A stretch of 6,380 bases of DNA from Candidatus Mediterraneibacter colneyensis (GTDB taxonomy: Bacteria > Bacillota > Clostridia > Lachnospirales > Lachnospiraceae). Of this stretch, positions 1-6,357 are shown piece after piece. The notes beneath the pieces were generated by a model. That model saw only the letters and a list, made by a program, of their open reading frames with translations. It was not told where the DNA came from and made no database searches. Positions within the stretch are counted from its first letter, which is position 1. The number at the start of each line of letters is the position of its first letter. A program made the position numbers and the translations under genes. The stretch covers positions 1-6,380 of the forward strand of contig DXEY01000085.1 in NCBI GenBank assembly GCA_019114745.1. The letters run 5' to 3'.

Positions 1-14
1 CCAACAATATAATT

Positions 15-21
15 GAGGAGG
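15..21 (+). promoter_or_regulatory. Ribosome binding site of rpsA
   Basis: GAGGAGG lies nine bases before the ATG at 31. It decides the start: the frame is also open from a TTG at 13, but that codon overlaps this Shine-Dalgarno sequence and would have no site of its own. Translation therefore begins at 31 with MSELSF. Confidence 0.85.
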
Positions 22-30
22 TTCAAACTA

Positions 31-1137
31 ATGTCAGAATTATCTTTTGAACAGATGTTAGACGAGTCATTTAAAACAATTCACAACGGTGAGGTGGTTG
101 AAGGTACAGTAATCGATGTAAAACCGGATGAAATCATTCTGAACATCGGTTATAAAGCTGACGGTATCATTACGAAAAATGAGTATTCCAATGACCAGTC
201 CATCGACCTTACAACTGTCGTTGCTGTTGGCGACAAGATGACAGTCAAAGTTCTGAAAGTAAATGACGGAGAAGGCCAGGTGCTTCTTACATATAAGAGA
301 CTTGCCGCAGAAAAAGGGAACGAGAGGCTTCGCGAGGCATACGAGAATAAAGAGGTTCTCAAGGCTACAGTGACTCAGATCCTGGGAGGCGGAATCTGCG
401 CAACTGTTGATGAAGTGAGAGTGTTTATCCCTGCAAGCCTTGTATCCGATTCCTATGAGAAAGACCTCAGCAAATACGAGGGACAGGAGATCGAGTTTGT
501 GATCAGCGAGTTTAATCCGAGAAGAAACCGTGTCATCGGTGACAGAAGGCAGCTTCTCGTAGCAGAGCGCGCTGAAAAACAGAAAGAACTGTTCGCAAAA
601 CTCCAGGTCGGCGACAGGATTGACGGAACAGTCAAGAACGTAACTGATTTCGGCGCTTTTGTCGATCTTGGCGGCGTAGACGGGCTTCTTCATATTTCAG
701 AGATGTCATGGGGCAGGGTAGACAACCCGAAGAAACTTTTCCATGTAGGCGATCCGCTCACAGTGCTGGTAAAGGATATCCATGATACGAAGATCGCACT
801 CAGCCTGAAATTCCCGGAGACAAATCCGTGGGCAAATGCTGAGGAAGATTTTGCAGTTGGAACAGTCATCACAGGCAAAGTAGCACGTATGACAGATTTC
901 GGTGCTTTTGTAGAACTTGCACCGGGCGTAGACGCGCTTCTCCATGTTTCACAGATTTCAAGAGCACATGTCGACAAGCCGTCCGACGTGCTTGCAATCG
1001 GACAGGAGATCACAGCGAAGATCGTTGATCTCAATGTGGAGGAAAAGAAGATCAGTCTTAGCATGAAAGTTCTGGAGCCTGAACATGCAGAAGATGAGTC
1101 GGAGACTGCATATACAGATGATGCATCAGAAGAGTAA
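31..1137 (+). CDS. rpsA: 30S ribosomal protein S1 homologue, four S1 domains
   Basis: This 368-residue cytoplasmic RNA-binding protein is expected to bind single-stranded mRNA, on the ribosome or in other RNA roles. Four S1 (OB-fold) domains are visible at about residues 20-90, 107-173, 193-261 and 276-346. Domains 3 and 4 are the clearest, each with TDFGAFV followed by DGLLHIS or DALLHVS. Domain 2 is the most divergent (VRVFIPASLV), as is common in S1. The last 20 residues form an acidic tail rich in Glu and Asp. Four domains is the usual Gram-positive arrangement, against six in E. coli S1. In many Clostridia this module is fused to IspH. Here it has its own start and ribosome binding site, although only 30 upstream bases are visible, so an adjacent ispH cannot be seen or excluded. 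The gene ends just before an intrinsic terminator, so it is transcriptionally separate from the rnf operon. The family is clear; whether it is a true ribosome component is less certain for Firmicutes. Confidence 0.93.
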   Translation: MSELSFEQMLDESFKTIHNGEVVEGTVIDVKPDEIILNIGYKADGIITKNEYSNDQSIDLTTVVAVGDKMTVKVLKVNDGEGQVLLTYKRLAAEKGNERLREAYENKEVLKATVTQILGGGICATVDEVRVFIPASLVSDSYEKDLSKYEGQEIEFVISEFNPRRNRVIGDRRQLLVAERAEKQKELFAKLQVGDRIDGTVKNVTDFGAFVDLGGVDGLLHISEMSWGRVDNPKKLFHVGDPLTVLVKDIHDTKIALSLKFPETNPWANAEEDFAVGTVITGKVARMTDFGAFVELAPGVDALLHVSQISRAHVDKPSDVLAIGQEITAKIVDLNVEEKKISLSMKVLEPEHAEDESETAYTDDASEE

Positions 1138-1160
1138 TCTTACGATTGTAGAGATTATCC

Positions 1161-1188
1161 GGAGCAGTAGAGATACTGCTCCTTTTTT
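1161..1188 (+). terminator. Rho-independent terminator after rpsA
   Basis: A perfect 9-bp stem, GGAGCAGTA (1161-1169) with TACTGCTCC (1174-1182), is closed by a GAGA tetraloop and followed directly by six T (1183-1188). It begins 23 bases after the rpsA stop codon. This is a strong intrinsic terminator for rightward transcription and separates rpsA from the rnf operon. Confidence 0.95.
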
Positions 1189-1218
1189 GTGGCTGCGACG
1201 GGCATCCTCGTTAAAACA

Positions 1219-1247
1219 TCGACAAGGTGTATGAATAAATATGCAAT
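1219..1247 (+). promoter_or_regulatory. Candidate promoter P1 for the rnf operon
   Basis: TCGACA at 1219-1224 matches the -35 consensus at five of six bases. It is followed after 17 bases by TGCAAT (1242-1247), which matches the -10 consensus at four of six. Transcription would start near 1254, giving a leader of about 70 bases before rnfC. This rests on consensus matching by eye only. It competes with the alternative -10 at 1289-1294. Confidence 0.35.
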
Positions 1248-1265
1248 TTTTCCTGTATCATGTAC

Positions 1266-1294
1266 TGGAATAACAACACTTTTTTTAGTACAAT
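1266..1294 (+). promoter_or_regulatory. Candidate promoter P2 for the rnf operon
   Basis: TACAAT at 1289-1294 matches the -10 consensus at five of six bases. At 17-base spacing the -35 position holds TGGAAT (1266-1271), which is a poor match at three of six. The start would fall near 1301, giving a very short leader of about 24 bases that includes the rnfC ribosome binding site. A weak -35 would suit an activator-dependent or low-strength promoter. The -10 overlaps the palindrome at 1285-1302. Confidence 0.35.
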
Positions 1295-1302
1295 AGTGCT
1301 AA
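1285..1302. promoter_or_regulatory. Imperfect palindrome, possible operator
   Basis: TTAGTAC and GTGCTAA flank a 4-base centre (AATA), matching as an inverted repeat at six of seven positions. It overlaps the candidate -10 TACAAT and lies 22 bases before the rnfC start. Size and placement suit a repressor site. It does not match the Rex operator pattern as I know it (TTGTTAAnnnnTTAACAA type). A match of this size can occur by chance in AT-rich DNA. Confidence 0.25.
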
Positions 1303-1324
1303 TTTGAAAGAAAGGAAGAAAACT

Positions 1325-2644
1325 ATGGGACTTCTGACATTTAAGGGCGGCATCCATCCGGATGATGGCAAACGCTATTCAAAAGATCAGGAAATTCGGG
1401 CGATCCTGCCGAAAAATGATCTTGTGTATCCTCTCTCACAGCATATAGGCGCACCTGCCAACCCTGTTGTGAAGAAAGGAGACCATGTCCTCAAAGGACA
1501 GATGATCGCGGAGGCGGGCGGCTTTGTTTCTGCTCCGCTGTACGCTTCAGTATCAGGTACAGTAAAGGGGCTGGAATACCGGTTCAACCCGACAGGCTCA
1601 AAAGTGGAATGTATCGTGATCGAAAACGATAACGAGTACAGAGAAGCAGAGTATGAACCTGTAAAACCGCTGGCTGATATGACGAAAGAAGAGATCCTGG
1701 AACGGATCGGAAATGCCGGCATTGTAGGAATGGGCGGTGCGGGATTCCCGACAAAGGTCAAGCTCTCCCCGAAAGAGCCTGATAAGATTGAATATATTAT
1801 CGCGAACTGCGCCGAGTGTGAGCCGTATATCACTGCTGACTACAGAAGGATGCTCGAAAATACAGAGGAGCTTGTCAGCGGCATGCGTGTCGTCCTCTCT
1901 CTGTTCCCGAACGCGAAAGGGTATTTTGCGGTGGAAGATAACAAGAAAGACTGCGCGGAGAAGATCCGGGCGGCGATCGCAGACGAACCCCGGATGGATG
2001 TAAAGCTCCTGATGACGAAATATCCCCAGGGAGCGGAGCGCCAGCTCATCTATGCTGTCACAAAACGCGCGATCAATTCCGAGATGCTGCCGGCAGACGC
2101 CGGGTGCATCGTAGATAATGTTGAGACGCTCATCGGAATACATACCGCAGTCGTCGAGGGAAAGCCTCTCACAGAGAGAGTCGTAACGGTAAGCGGCGAT
2201 GCCATCGCCTCTCCCGGCAACTTCAAGGTGCTTCTTGGCACGAGCCACGAGGAACTGATCGAGGCGGCAGGCGGATTTTCGGCTGAGCCCGAGAAACTCA
2301 TTTCCGGCGGCCCGATGATGGGCTTTGCCATGGTCACAGCGGATGCGCCCGTTACCAAAACGTCATCCTCGATCCTTGCATTTAAAGAGGATGCGGTATC
2401 CAGAAATCCGGAAACGGCTTGCATCAACTGCGGCAGATGTGTGGAAGTCTGTCCAAGCAGGATCATACCGTCCAGGCTTGCGGATTATGCACAGCGCCAT
2501 GATGAAGAATCTTTTACTGCCATGAACGGACTGGAATGTGTGGAGTGCGGTTCCTGCAGTTATGTGTGCCCGGCAAAGCGGCCGCTGAAGCAGGCGATCG
2601 GCTCAATGCGCAAGACTGCCCTGGCAAACAAGAGGAAAAAGTAA
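1325..2644 (+). CDS. rnfC: Rnf complex subunit RnfC (NADH/FMN-binding, iron-sulfur)
   Basis: RnfC is the peripheral cytoplasmic subunit that exchanges electrons with NAD(H) in the Rnf ferredoxin:NAD+ oxidoreductase. The 439-residue protein shows the RnfC order. An N-terminal barrel-sandwich region (about 40-84, GDHVLKGQMIAEA) comes first. A nucleotide/flavin-binding region like the 51-kDa subunit of complex I follows, with GMGGAGFPT (135-143) and NCAECEPYIT (from 161). An SLBB-type region lies near 288-335. Two four-Cys motifs complete it: C366, C369, C372, C376-Pro and C405, C408, C411, C415-Pro, predicting two [4Fe-4S] clusters. It lacks the long repetitive C-terminal extension of E. coli RsxC, which is normal for clostridial forms. 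The ATG at 1325 is chosen because GGAAG (1314-1318) lies six bases upstream; an in-frame TTG at 1304 has no comparable site. It is the first gene of the operon, 16 bases before rnfD. Confidence 0.96.
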   Translation: MGLLTFKGGIHPDDGKRYSKDQEIRAILPKNDLVYPLSQHIGAPANPVVKKGDHVLKGQMIAEAGGFVSAPLYASVSGTVKGLEYRFNPTGSKVECIVIENDNEYREAEYEPVKPLADMTKEEILERIGNAGIVGMGGAGFPTKVKLSPKEPDKIEYIIANCAECEPYITADYRRMLENTEELVSGMRVVLSLFPNAKGYFAVEDNKKDCAEKIRAAIADEPRMDVKLLMTKYPQGAERQLIYAVTKRAINSEMLPADAGCIVDNVETLIGIHTAVVEGKPLTERVVTVSGDAIASPGNFKVLLGTSHEELIEAAGGFSAEPEKLISGGPMMGFAMVTADAPVTKTSSSILAFKEDAVSRNPETACINCGRCVEVCPSRIIPSRLADYAQRHDEESFTAMNGLECVECGSCSYVCPAKRPLKQAIGSMRKTALANKRKK

Positions 2645-2653
2645 GAGAGGTGA
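2645..2653 (+). promoter_or_regulatory. Ribosome binding site of rnfD deciding a TTG start
   Basis: GAGAGGTGA pairs well with the 3' end of 16S rRNA, matching the AGGAGGTGA form with one change, and lies seven bases before TTG at 2661. The first in-frame ATG (residue 23) falls inside the first predicted membrane helix, so TTG is the supported start. Confidence 0.75.
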
Positions 2654-2660
2654 AAGGGAA

Positions 2661-3593
2661 TTGAACGAGAAATATAATGTATCAGCTTCGCCGCATATCC
2701 GGGACAAAGCCAAAACCAGCAATATTATGCTCATGGTAGTGATCGGACTTCTCCCGGCAACCATTTTCGGAATCTGGAATTTCCGCCATGAAGACGCCTG
2801 GATCCTTGTGGTGACAACGACAGCGGCGGCGGTACTGTCAGAATTAATTTACGAGTTACTCATGCACAAACCGGTTACGGTCAAAGACTGCAGCGCACTT
2901 GTCACCGGACTTCTTCTGGCGCTGAACCTTCCGCCCACTCTTCCCTGGTGGATGGGTGTTGTCGGAGCTGTATTTGCGATCGTTGTCGTAAAGCAGTTGT
3001 TTGGCGGTCTTGGACAGAACTTTATGAATCCGGCTCTTGCAGCCAGATGCTTTCTTCTGATCTGTTTTACCGGGCGTATGACATATTTTGTATACGACGG
3101 TGTGACAGGGCCGACTCCACTCGCCAATTTAAAAGCGGGAGAGGCGGTCAATACAATGGACATGCTGATGGGTAATATCAGAGGTACGATCGGCGAGACT
3201 TCGGTGATCGCGATCATGATCGGAGCCATGTTCCTGATCCTGATGGGCGTGATCGACCTTCGGATACCGGGATCTTATATTATTTCTTTTGTCGTGTTTA
3301 TTACTCTGTTTGGCGGACACGGGCTGGATCCCCAGTATATCACAGCACATCTGTGTGGCGGCGGACTGATGCTTGGCGCATGGTTTATGGCGACAGATTA
3401 TGTTACCTCGCCGATCACCAGCAGCGGCAAGATCATATACGGGATCTGTATGGGACTTCTGACCGGTCTTTTCCGTCTCTTCGGCGGTTCGGCAGAAGGT
3501 GTCTCCTATGCAATCATTATCAGTAACCTTTTAGTTCCGCTTATCGAAAAGGTTACTCTTCCAAAACCATTTGGTAAAGGAGGAGAGAAATAA
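2661..3593 (+). CDS. rnfD: Rnf complex subunit RnfD (membrane, covalent FMN)
   Basis: RnfD is an integral membrane subunit related to NqrB and is thought to form part of the ion-translocation path, with covalently attached FMN. The 310-residue product begins with the family signature SPHIRDKAKTSNIML and holds about nine or ten hydrophobic helices (for example 22-39, 47-67, 77-92 and 95-115). GLGQNFMNPALAARCFL (about 115-131) and ATDYVTSPIT are typical of the family. The flavin attachment motif is D146-G-V-T-G-P-T152-P-L, with T152 the predicted FMN phosphodiester site. The usual Ala before the acceptor is Pro here. It starts at TTG, 16 bases after rnfC, and its stop codon shares one base with the rnfG start (TAATG), so translation of the two is probably coupled. 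It should depend on an ApbE-type flavin transferase encoded elsewhere. Confidence 0.95.
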   Translation: MNEKYNVSASPHIRDKAKTSNIMLMVVIGLLPATIFGIWNFRHEDAWILVVTTTAAAVLSELIYELLMHKPVTVKDCSALVTGLLLALNLPPTLPWWMGVVGAVFAIVVVKQLFGGLGQNFMNPALAARCFLLICFTGRMTYFVYDGVTGPTPLANLKAGEAVNTMDMLMGNIRGTIGETSVIAIMIGAMFLILMGVIDLRIPGSYIISFVVFITLFGGHGLDPQYITAHLCGGGLMLGAWFMATDYVTSPITSSGKIIYGICMGLLTGLFRLFGGSAEGVSYAIIISNLLVPLIEKVTLPKPFGKGGEK

Positions 3594-4222
3594 TGAACAA
3601 GATAGTTAAGAACACTCTGATCCTGACAGCGATCACTGTTGTAGCGGGGCTCCTGCTCGGGATCGTATACGATATTACAAAAGAGCCCATCGCGCAGGCA
3701 CAGGAAAACACCCGCCAGGAAGCATACCGTGCGGTCCTCCCGGATGCGGATTCTTTTGAAGAAGTGGAAGATTTTGACACAAAAAGCGCACAGTCCATCC
3801 TCGCGGAAAACGGGTATGACTCTGACGAGATCACAACAGTCGTGAGCGGACTGGATAAAAGCGGCAGTACGATCGGTTATGTGATCAACGTAATGTCCCA
3901 CGAGGCTTACGACGGAGATCTGGAACTGTCAGTCGGCATCGCCTCTGACGGTACGGTAAAAGGCATAGAAATGCTTTCTATCAGCGAGACTGCCGGACTG
4001 GGAATGAAGGCGGACGAGGCGGATTTTAAGGATCAGTTCAAGGATCAGAATGTAGATCGCTTTACGTACACGAAAAACGGAGAGAACGGCGATGGTATGA
4101 TCGACGCCATCAGCGGCGCGACGATCACAACCAATGCCGTTACCAATGCCGTAGACTCCGCACTTGTATATTACCAGAGCGAATTGAGTTCAAATGAGTC
4201 AGGAGGCGAGGTCAATGAATAA
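3593..4222 (+). CDS. rnfG: Rnf complex subunit RnfG (covalent FMN electron carrier)
   Basis: RnfG is anchored by one N-terminal helix (about residues 8-26) and carries a soluble FMN-binding domain on the outer side of the membrane. It is related to NqrC and passes electrons between the other subunits. The 209-residue length is usual. The domain contains SETAGLGMKA, the Firmicute version of the family's ETPGLG motif. The flavinylation motif is D171-A-I-S-G-A-T177, a full match to the DxxSGAT pattern recognised by ApbE transferase, so T177 should carry FMN by phosphodiester bond. AAAGGAGG (3576-3583) sits nine bases before the ATG. The start overlaps the rnfD stop by one base, and the end overlaps rnfE by eight bases. 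The C-terminal stretch after residue 195 is short, hydrophilic and probably disordered. Confidence 0.96.
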   Translation: MNKIVKNTLILTAITVVAGLLLGIVYDITKEPIAQAQENTRQEAYRAVLPDADSFEEVEDFDTKSAQSILAENGYDSDEITTVVSGLDKSGSTIGYVINVMSHEAYDGDLELSVGIASDGTVKGIEMLSISETAGLGMKADEADFKDQFKDQNVDRFTYTKNGENGDGMIDAISGATITTNAVTNAVDSALVYYQSELSSNESGGEVNE

Positions 4223-4958
4223 ATGTATTGAACGGATTTATAACGGGCTTGTCAAAGAGAACCCTACCTTTGTCCTGATGCTCGGGATGTGTCCGACTCT
4301 GGCGGTCACCACATCTGCAACAAACGGGATCGGTATGGGACTGTCTACGACAGCCGTGCTGATCATGTCCAACATGCTCATTTCCATGCTTAGAAAGATC
4401 ATTCCCGACTCCGTCAGGATGCCGGCGTTTATTGTCGTAGTCGCATCCTTTGTGACCATCGTGGACTTTCTGCTGGAAGGATTTGTTCCGAGCCTGTATG
4501 ATTCGCTCGGTCTCTATATCCCGCTTATCGTAGTAAACTGTATCATCCTCGGGCGTGCGGAGAGCTACGCGTCCAAAAATCCGGTGCTCCCGTCTATATT
4601 TGACGGGATCGGCATGGGGCTTGGATTTACAGTCGGTCTGACATGCATCGGTATCGTAAGGGAGCTGATCGGAGCCGGACAGATCTTCGGCATACAGGTT
4701 ATGCCGGATTCCTACGAACCGTTTACGATCTTTATCCTGGCGCCGGGAGCGTTTTTTGTACTTGCGTGTCTCGTCGCCCTTCAGAATAAGATCAAGAACC
4801 GCCTGGCAAAACAGGGCAGGAGCGTGCCTGCTTCAGCCGGATGCGGGGAAGGATGTGCTTCCTGTGCCAGCAAGGGCATCTGCGGAGGCCATCTGTCGGA
4901 AACCGTATCAGTTTCCGCCTCAACAGACAAGAACGACTCAGGAAAGGAGGGGGCATAA
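4215..4958 (+). CDS. rnfE: Rnf complex subunit RnfE (membrane, iron-sulfur) with Cys-rich tail
   Basis: RnfE is a six-helix membrane subunit, homologous to NqrD and paralogous to RnfA. The pair is expected to hold a membrane [2Fe-2S] cluster through C26 (LGMCPTLAVT) and C109 (LIVVNCIILGRAE), both present. The core ends near residue 195. It is followed by a basic segment (KNRLAKQGR) and then a hydrophilic tail of about 45 residues with C210, C214, C217, C223 and H226. That spacing could bind a metal or iron-sulfur centre, though no known motif is matched exactly. The ATG at 4215 is chosen because AGGAGG (4201-4206) lies eight bases upstream. An in-frame ATG at 4194 would add seven residues and has no such site. 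The gene overlaps the end of rnfG by eight bases and abuts rnfA directly (TAA then ATG). The total of 247 residues is longer than E. coli RsxE (about 230) because of the tail. Confidence 0.95.
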   Translation: MNKCIERIYNGLVKENPTFVLMLGMCPTLAVTTSATNGIGMGLSTTAVLIMSNMLISMLRKIIPDSVRMPAFIVVVASFVTIVDFLLEGFVPSLYDSLGLYIPLIVVNCIILGRAESYASKNPVLPSIFDGIGMGLGFTVGLTCIGIVRELIGAGQIFGIQVMPDSYEPFTIFILAPGAFFVLACLVALQNKIKNRLAKQGRSVPASAGCGEGCASCASKGICGGHLSETVSVSASTDKNDSGKEGA

Positions 4959-5549
4959 ATGCAGGAATTACTTTTGATCGCAGTGGGCAGCGCATTTGTA
5001 AATAATGTCGTACTCAGCCAGTTCCTCGGGATCTGCCCGTTCCTCGGGGTCTCAAAAAATGTAAAAACGGCTGCCGGAATGGGCGGCGCTGTAGTGTTCG
5101 TTATCACAATCGCTTCATTCGTAACCGGACTGATCTATCAGTTTATTCTGGGAAATCCAAACATAATGGGCGGGGAGCTGGAGTATCTGAATACGATCGT
5201 ATTCATCCTCGTTATCGCCGCCCTGGTGCAGTTCGTGGAGATGTTCCTCAAGAAGGCTATGCCGTCGCTTTATAACGCGCTCGGTGTTTACCTTCCGCTG
5301 ATCACAACAAACTGTGCTGTGCTCGGAGTAGCGCTCACAAATGTGCAGGAAGGGTACGGACTGCTCACAGGAGTTGTCAATGGATTTGCGACTGCTTTCG
5401 GATTCCTTGTGTCCATCGTGCTCATGGCAGGGATCCGCGAAAAGACAGAACACAATGATGTACCGGAATCTTTCAGGGGAACTCCGATCGTACTCGTGAC
5501 TGCCGGACTCATGGCAATTGCATTTTTCGGATTCTCAGGCTTGATATAG
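4959..5549 (+). CDS. rnfA: Rnf complex subunit RnfA (membrane, iron-sulfur)
   Basis: RnfA is a 196-residue membrane protein with about six hydrophobic helices, homologous to NqrE and related to RnfE in inverted topology. It provides the second half of the membrane [2Fe-2S] site: C26 in LSQFLGICPFLG and C119 in LITTNCAVLGVAL are both present. The N-terminal FVNNVVLSQFLGICPF is the hallmark of the family and one of its most conserved stretches. The similarity to RnfE is visible here: MPSLYNALGVYLPLITTNC in RnfA corresponds to VPSLYDSLGLYIPLIVVNC in RnfE. AAAGGAGG (4943-4950) lies eight bases before the start, inside the 3' end of rnfE, and the start codon follows the rnfE stop with no gap, which points to translational coupling. 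The rnfB start is 13 bases after its stop. Length and motifs are standard. Confidence 0.97.
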   Translation: MQELLLIAVGSAFVNNVVLSQFLGICPFLGVSKNVKTAAGMGGAVVFVITIASFVTGLIYQFILGNPNIMGGELEYLNTIVFILVIAALVQFVEMFLKKAMPSLYNALGVYLPLITTNCAVLGVALTNVQEGYGLLTGVVNGFATAFGFLVSIVLMAGIREKTEHNDVPESFRGTPIVLVTAGLMAIAFFGFSGLI

Positions 5550-5562
5550 GAGGGAAGATGAT

Positions 5563-6357
5563 ATGAGTATTACTGGAATTATCCTGGCGGTGATCGTCGT
5601 GGGCGGCACCGGGCTGTTCATCGGCGTCTTCCTTGGAGTCTCCGATAAAAAATTTGCGGTAGAGACAGACGAGCGGGAAGCTGCTATCCTGGATGTCCTG
5701 CCGGGCAATAACTGCGGCGGATGCGGGTATGCCGGATGCTCCGGGCTCGCCGCTGCGATCGTGGCAGGGGAAGCCGAAGTCGGGGGATGTCCCGTCGGCG
5801 GCGCGCCTGTAGCGGAAAAGATCGGCTCGATCATGGGCGTAGATGCGTCTGCCCGGGAGAGAAAGACCGCTTTTGTAAAATGTGCCGGAACATGTGAAAA
5901 GGCAAAGACTGAATATGAATATCACGGGATCAAAGACTGCCTTATGGCAAGCCAGATGCAGGACGGAGGCCCGAAGGCATGTGCATATGGATGCCTCGGA
6001 TACGGCTCCTGTGTGGAAGCCTGTCCGTTTGACGCTATACATATTTCAGACGGGATCGCTGTTGTAGACAAAGAAGCGTGCAAGGCGTGCGGAAAATGTG
6101 TTGCCGCCTGTCCGAAACATCTGATCGAGCTCATCCCGTATAAACAGAAAACATTTGTGCAGTGCAATTCCAATGAAAAGGGGAAGGCTCTCATGGAAGC
6201 GTGCGAGACAGGATGTATTGGCTGTCGTCTCTGCGAAAGAAGCTGCGAAGCAGGCGCGATCACAGTGAAGAACTTCCTCGCCCACATTGACGCTGAGAAA
6301 TGTACAAACTGCGGAGTGTGTGCAGAGAAATGTCCGAGGAAGATAATTAAAATATAG
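5563..6357 (+). CDS. rnfB: Rnf complex subunit RnfB (iron-sulfur, ferredoxin-accepting)
   Basis: RnfB is the iron-sulfur subunit that takes electrons from reduced ferredoxin on the cytoplasmic side. The 264-residue protein has an N-terminal membrane helix (about 5-25). The family's four-Cys domain follows, with C51, C54, C59 and C76 (NCGGCGYAGCSG). A middle stretch holds C107, C111, C126, C140, C144, C150 and C154. Classical [4Fe-4S] motifs are C173, C176, C179, C183-Pro; C218, C221, C224, C228; and C247, C250, C253, C257-Pro. C201 and C214 are extra. With 25 cysteines it can hold about six clusters, as expected of clostridial RnfB and more than the three of E. coli RsxB. AGGAGGG (5548-5554) overlaps the rnfA stop and lies eight bases before the ATG. 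It is the last rnf gene, which is the standard position in clostridial CDGEAB operons. The end is intact at TAG. Confidence 0.96.
   Translation: MSITGIILAVIVVGGTGLFIGVFLGVSDKKFAVETDEREAAILDVLPGNNCGGCGYAGCSGLAAAIVAGEAEVGGCPVGGAPVAEKIGSIMGVDASARERKTAFVKCAGTCEKAKTEYEYHGIKDCLMASQMQDGGPKACAYGCLGYGSCVEACPFDAIHISDGIAVVDKEACKACGKCVAACPKHLIELIPYKQKTFVQCNSNEKGKALMEACETGCIGCRLCERSCEAGAITVKNFLAHIDAEKCTNCGVCAEKCPRKIIKI

Noticed and set aside
67..693. Long minus-strand open frame (208 codons) opposite rpsA
   Set aside because: It lies wholly opposite a clear S1-domain gene, has no recognisable domain, and its translation is Cys- and Phe-rich, as expected of an antisense shadow.
646..911. Near-identical short stretches GATTTCGGCGCTTTT (646) and GATTTCGGTGCTTTT (895) as a DNA repeat
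   Set aside because: They encode the conserved DFGAF motif of S1 domains 3 and 4, so they reflect domain duplication and conserved codons rather than a mobile or regulatory repeat.
1219..1324. Riboswitch or structured leader before rnfC
   Set aside because: Apart from the short imperfect palindrome I see no stable stems, no conserved riboswitch core and no anti-terminator pairing in this AT-rich stretch.
1795..1824. Cys pair in RnfC (C162, C165 in NCAECEPY) as an extra redox site
   Set aside because: The second Cys belongs to the common AECEPY motif of RnfC, and a single additional neighbouring Cys is not enough to propose another cluster.
1598..2248. Minus-strand open frame (216 codons) opposite rnfC
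   Set aside because: It is fully antisense to conserved RnfC coding sequence, has no family resemblance and shows no convincing ribosome binding site.
3506..3901. Minus-strand open frame (131 codons) across the rnfD/rnfG junction
   Set aside because: It covers coding sequence on both sides of an overlapping junction, and no domain is recognised.
5509..6042. Minus-strand open frame (177 codons) opposite rnfA/rnfB
   Set aside because: It overlaps the conserved cysteine motifs of RnfB on the other strand, and its composition is that of a shadow frame.
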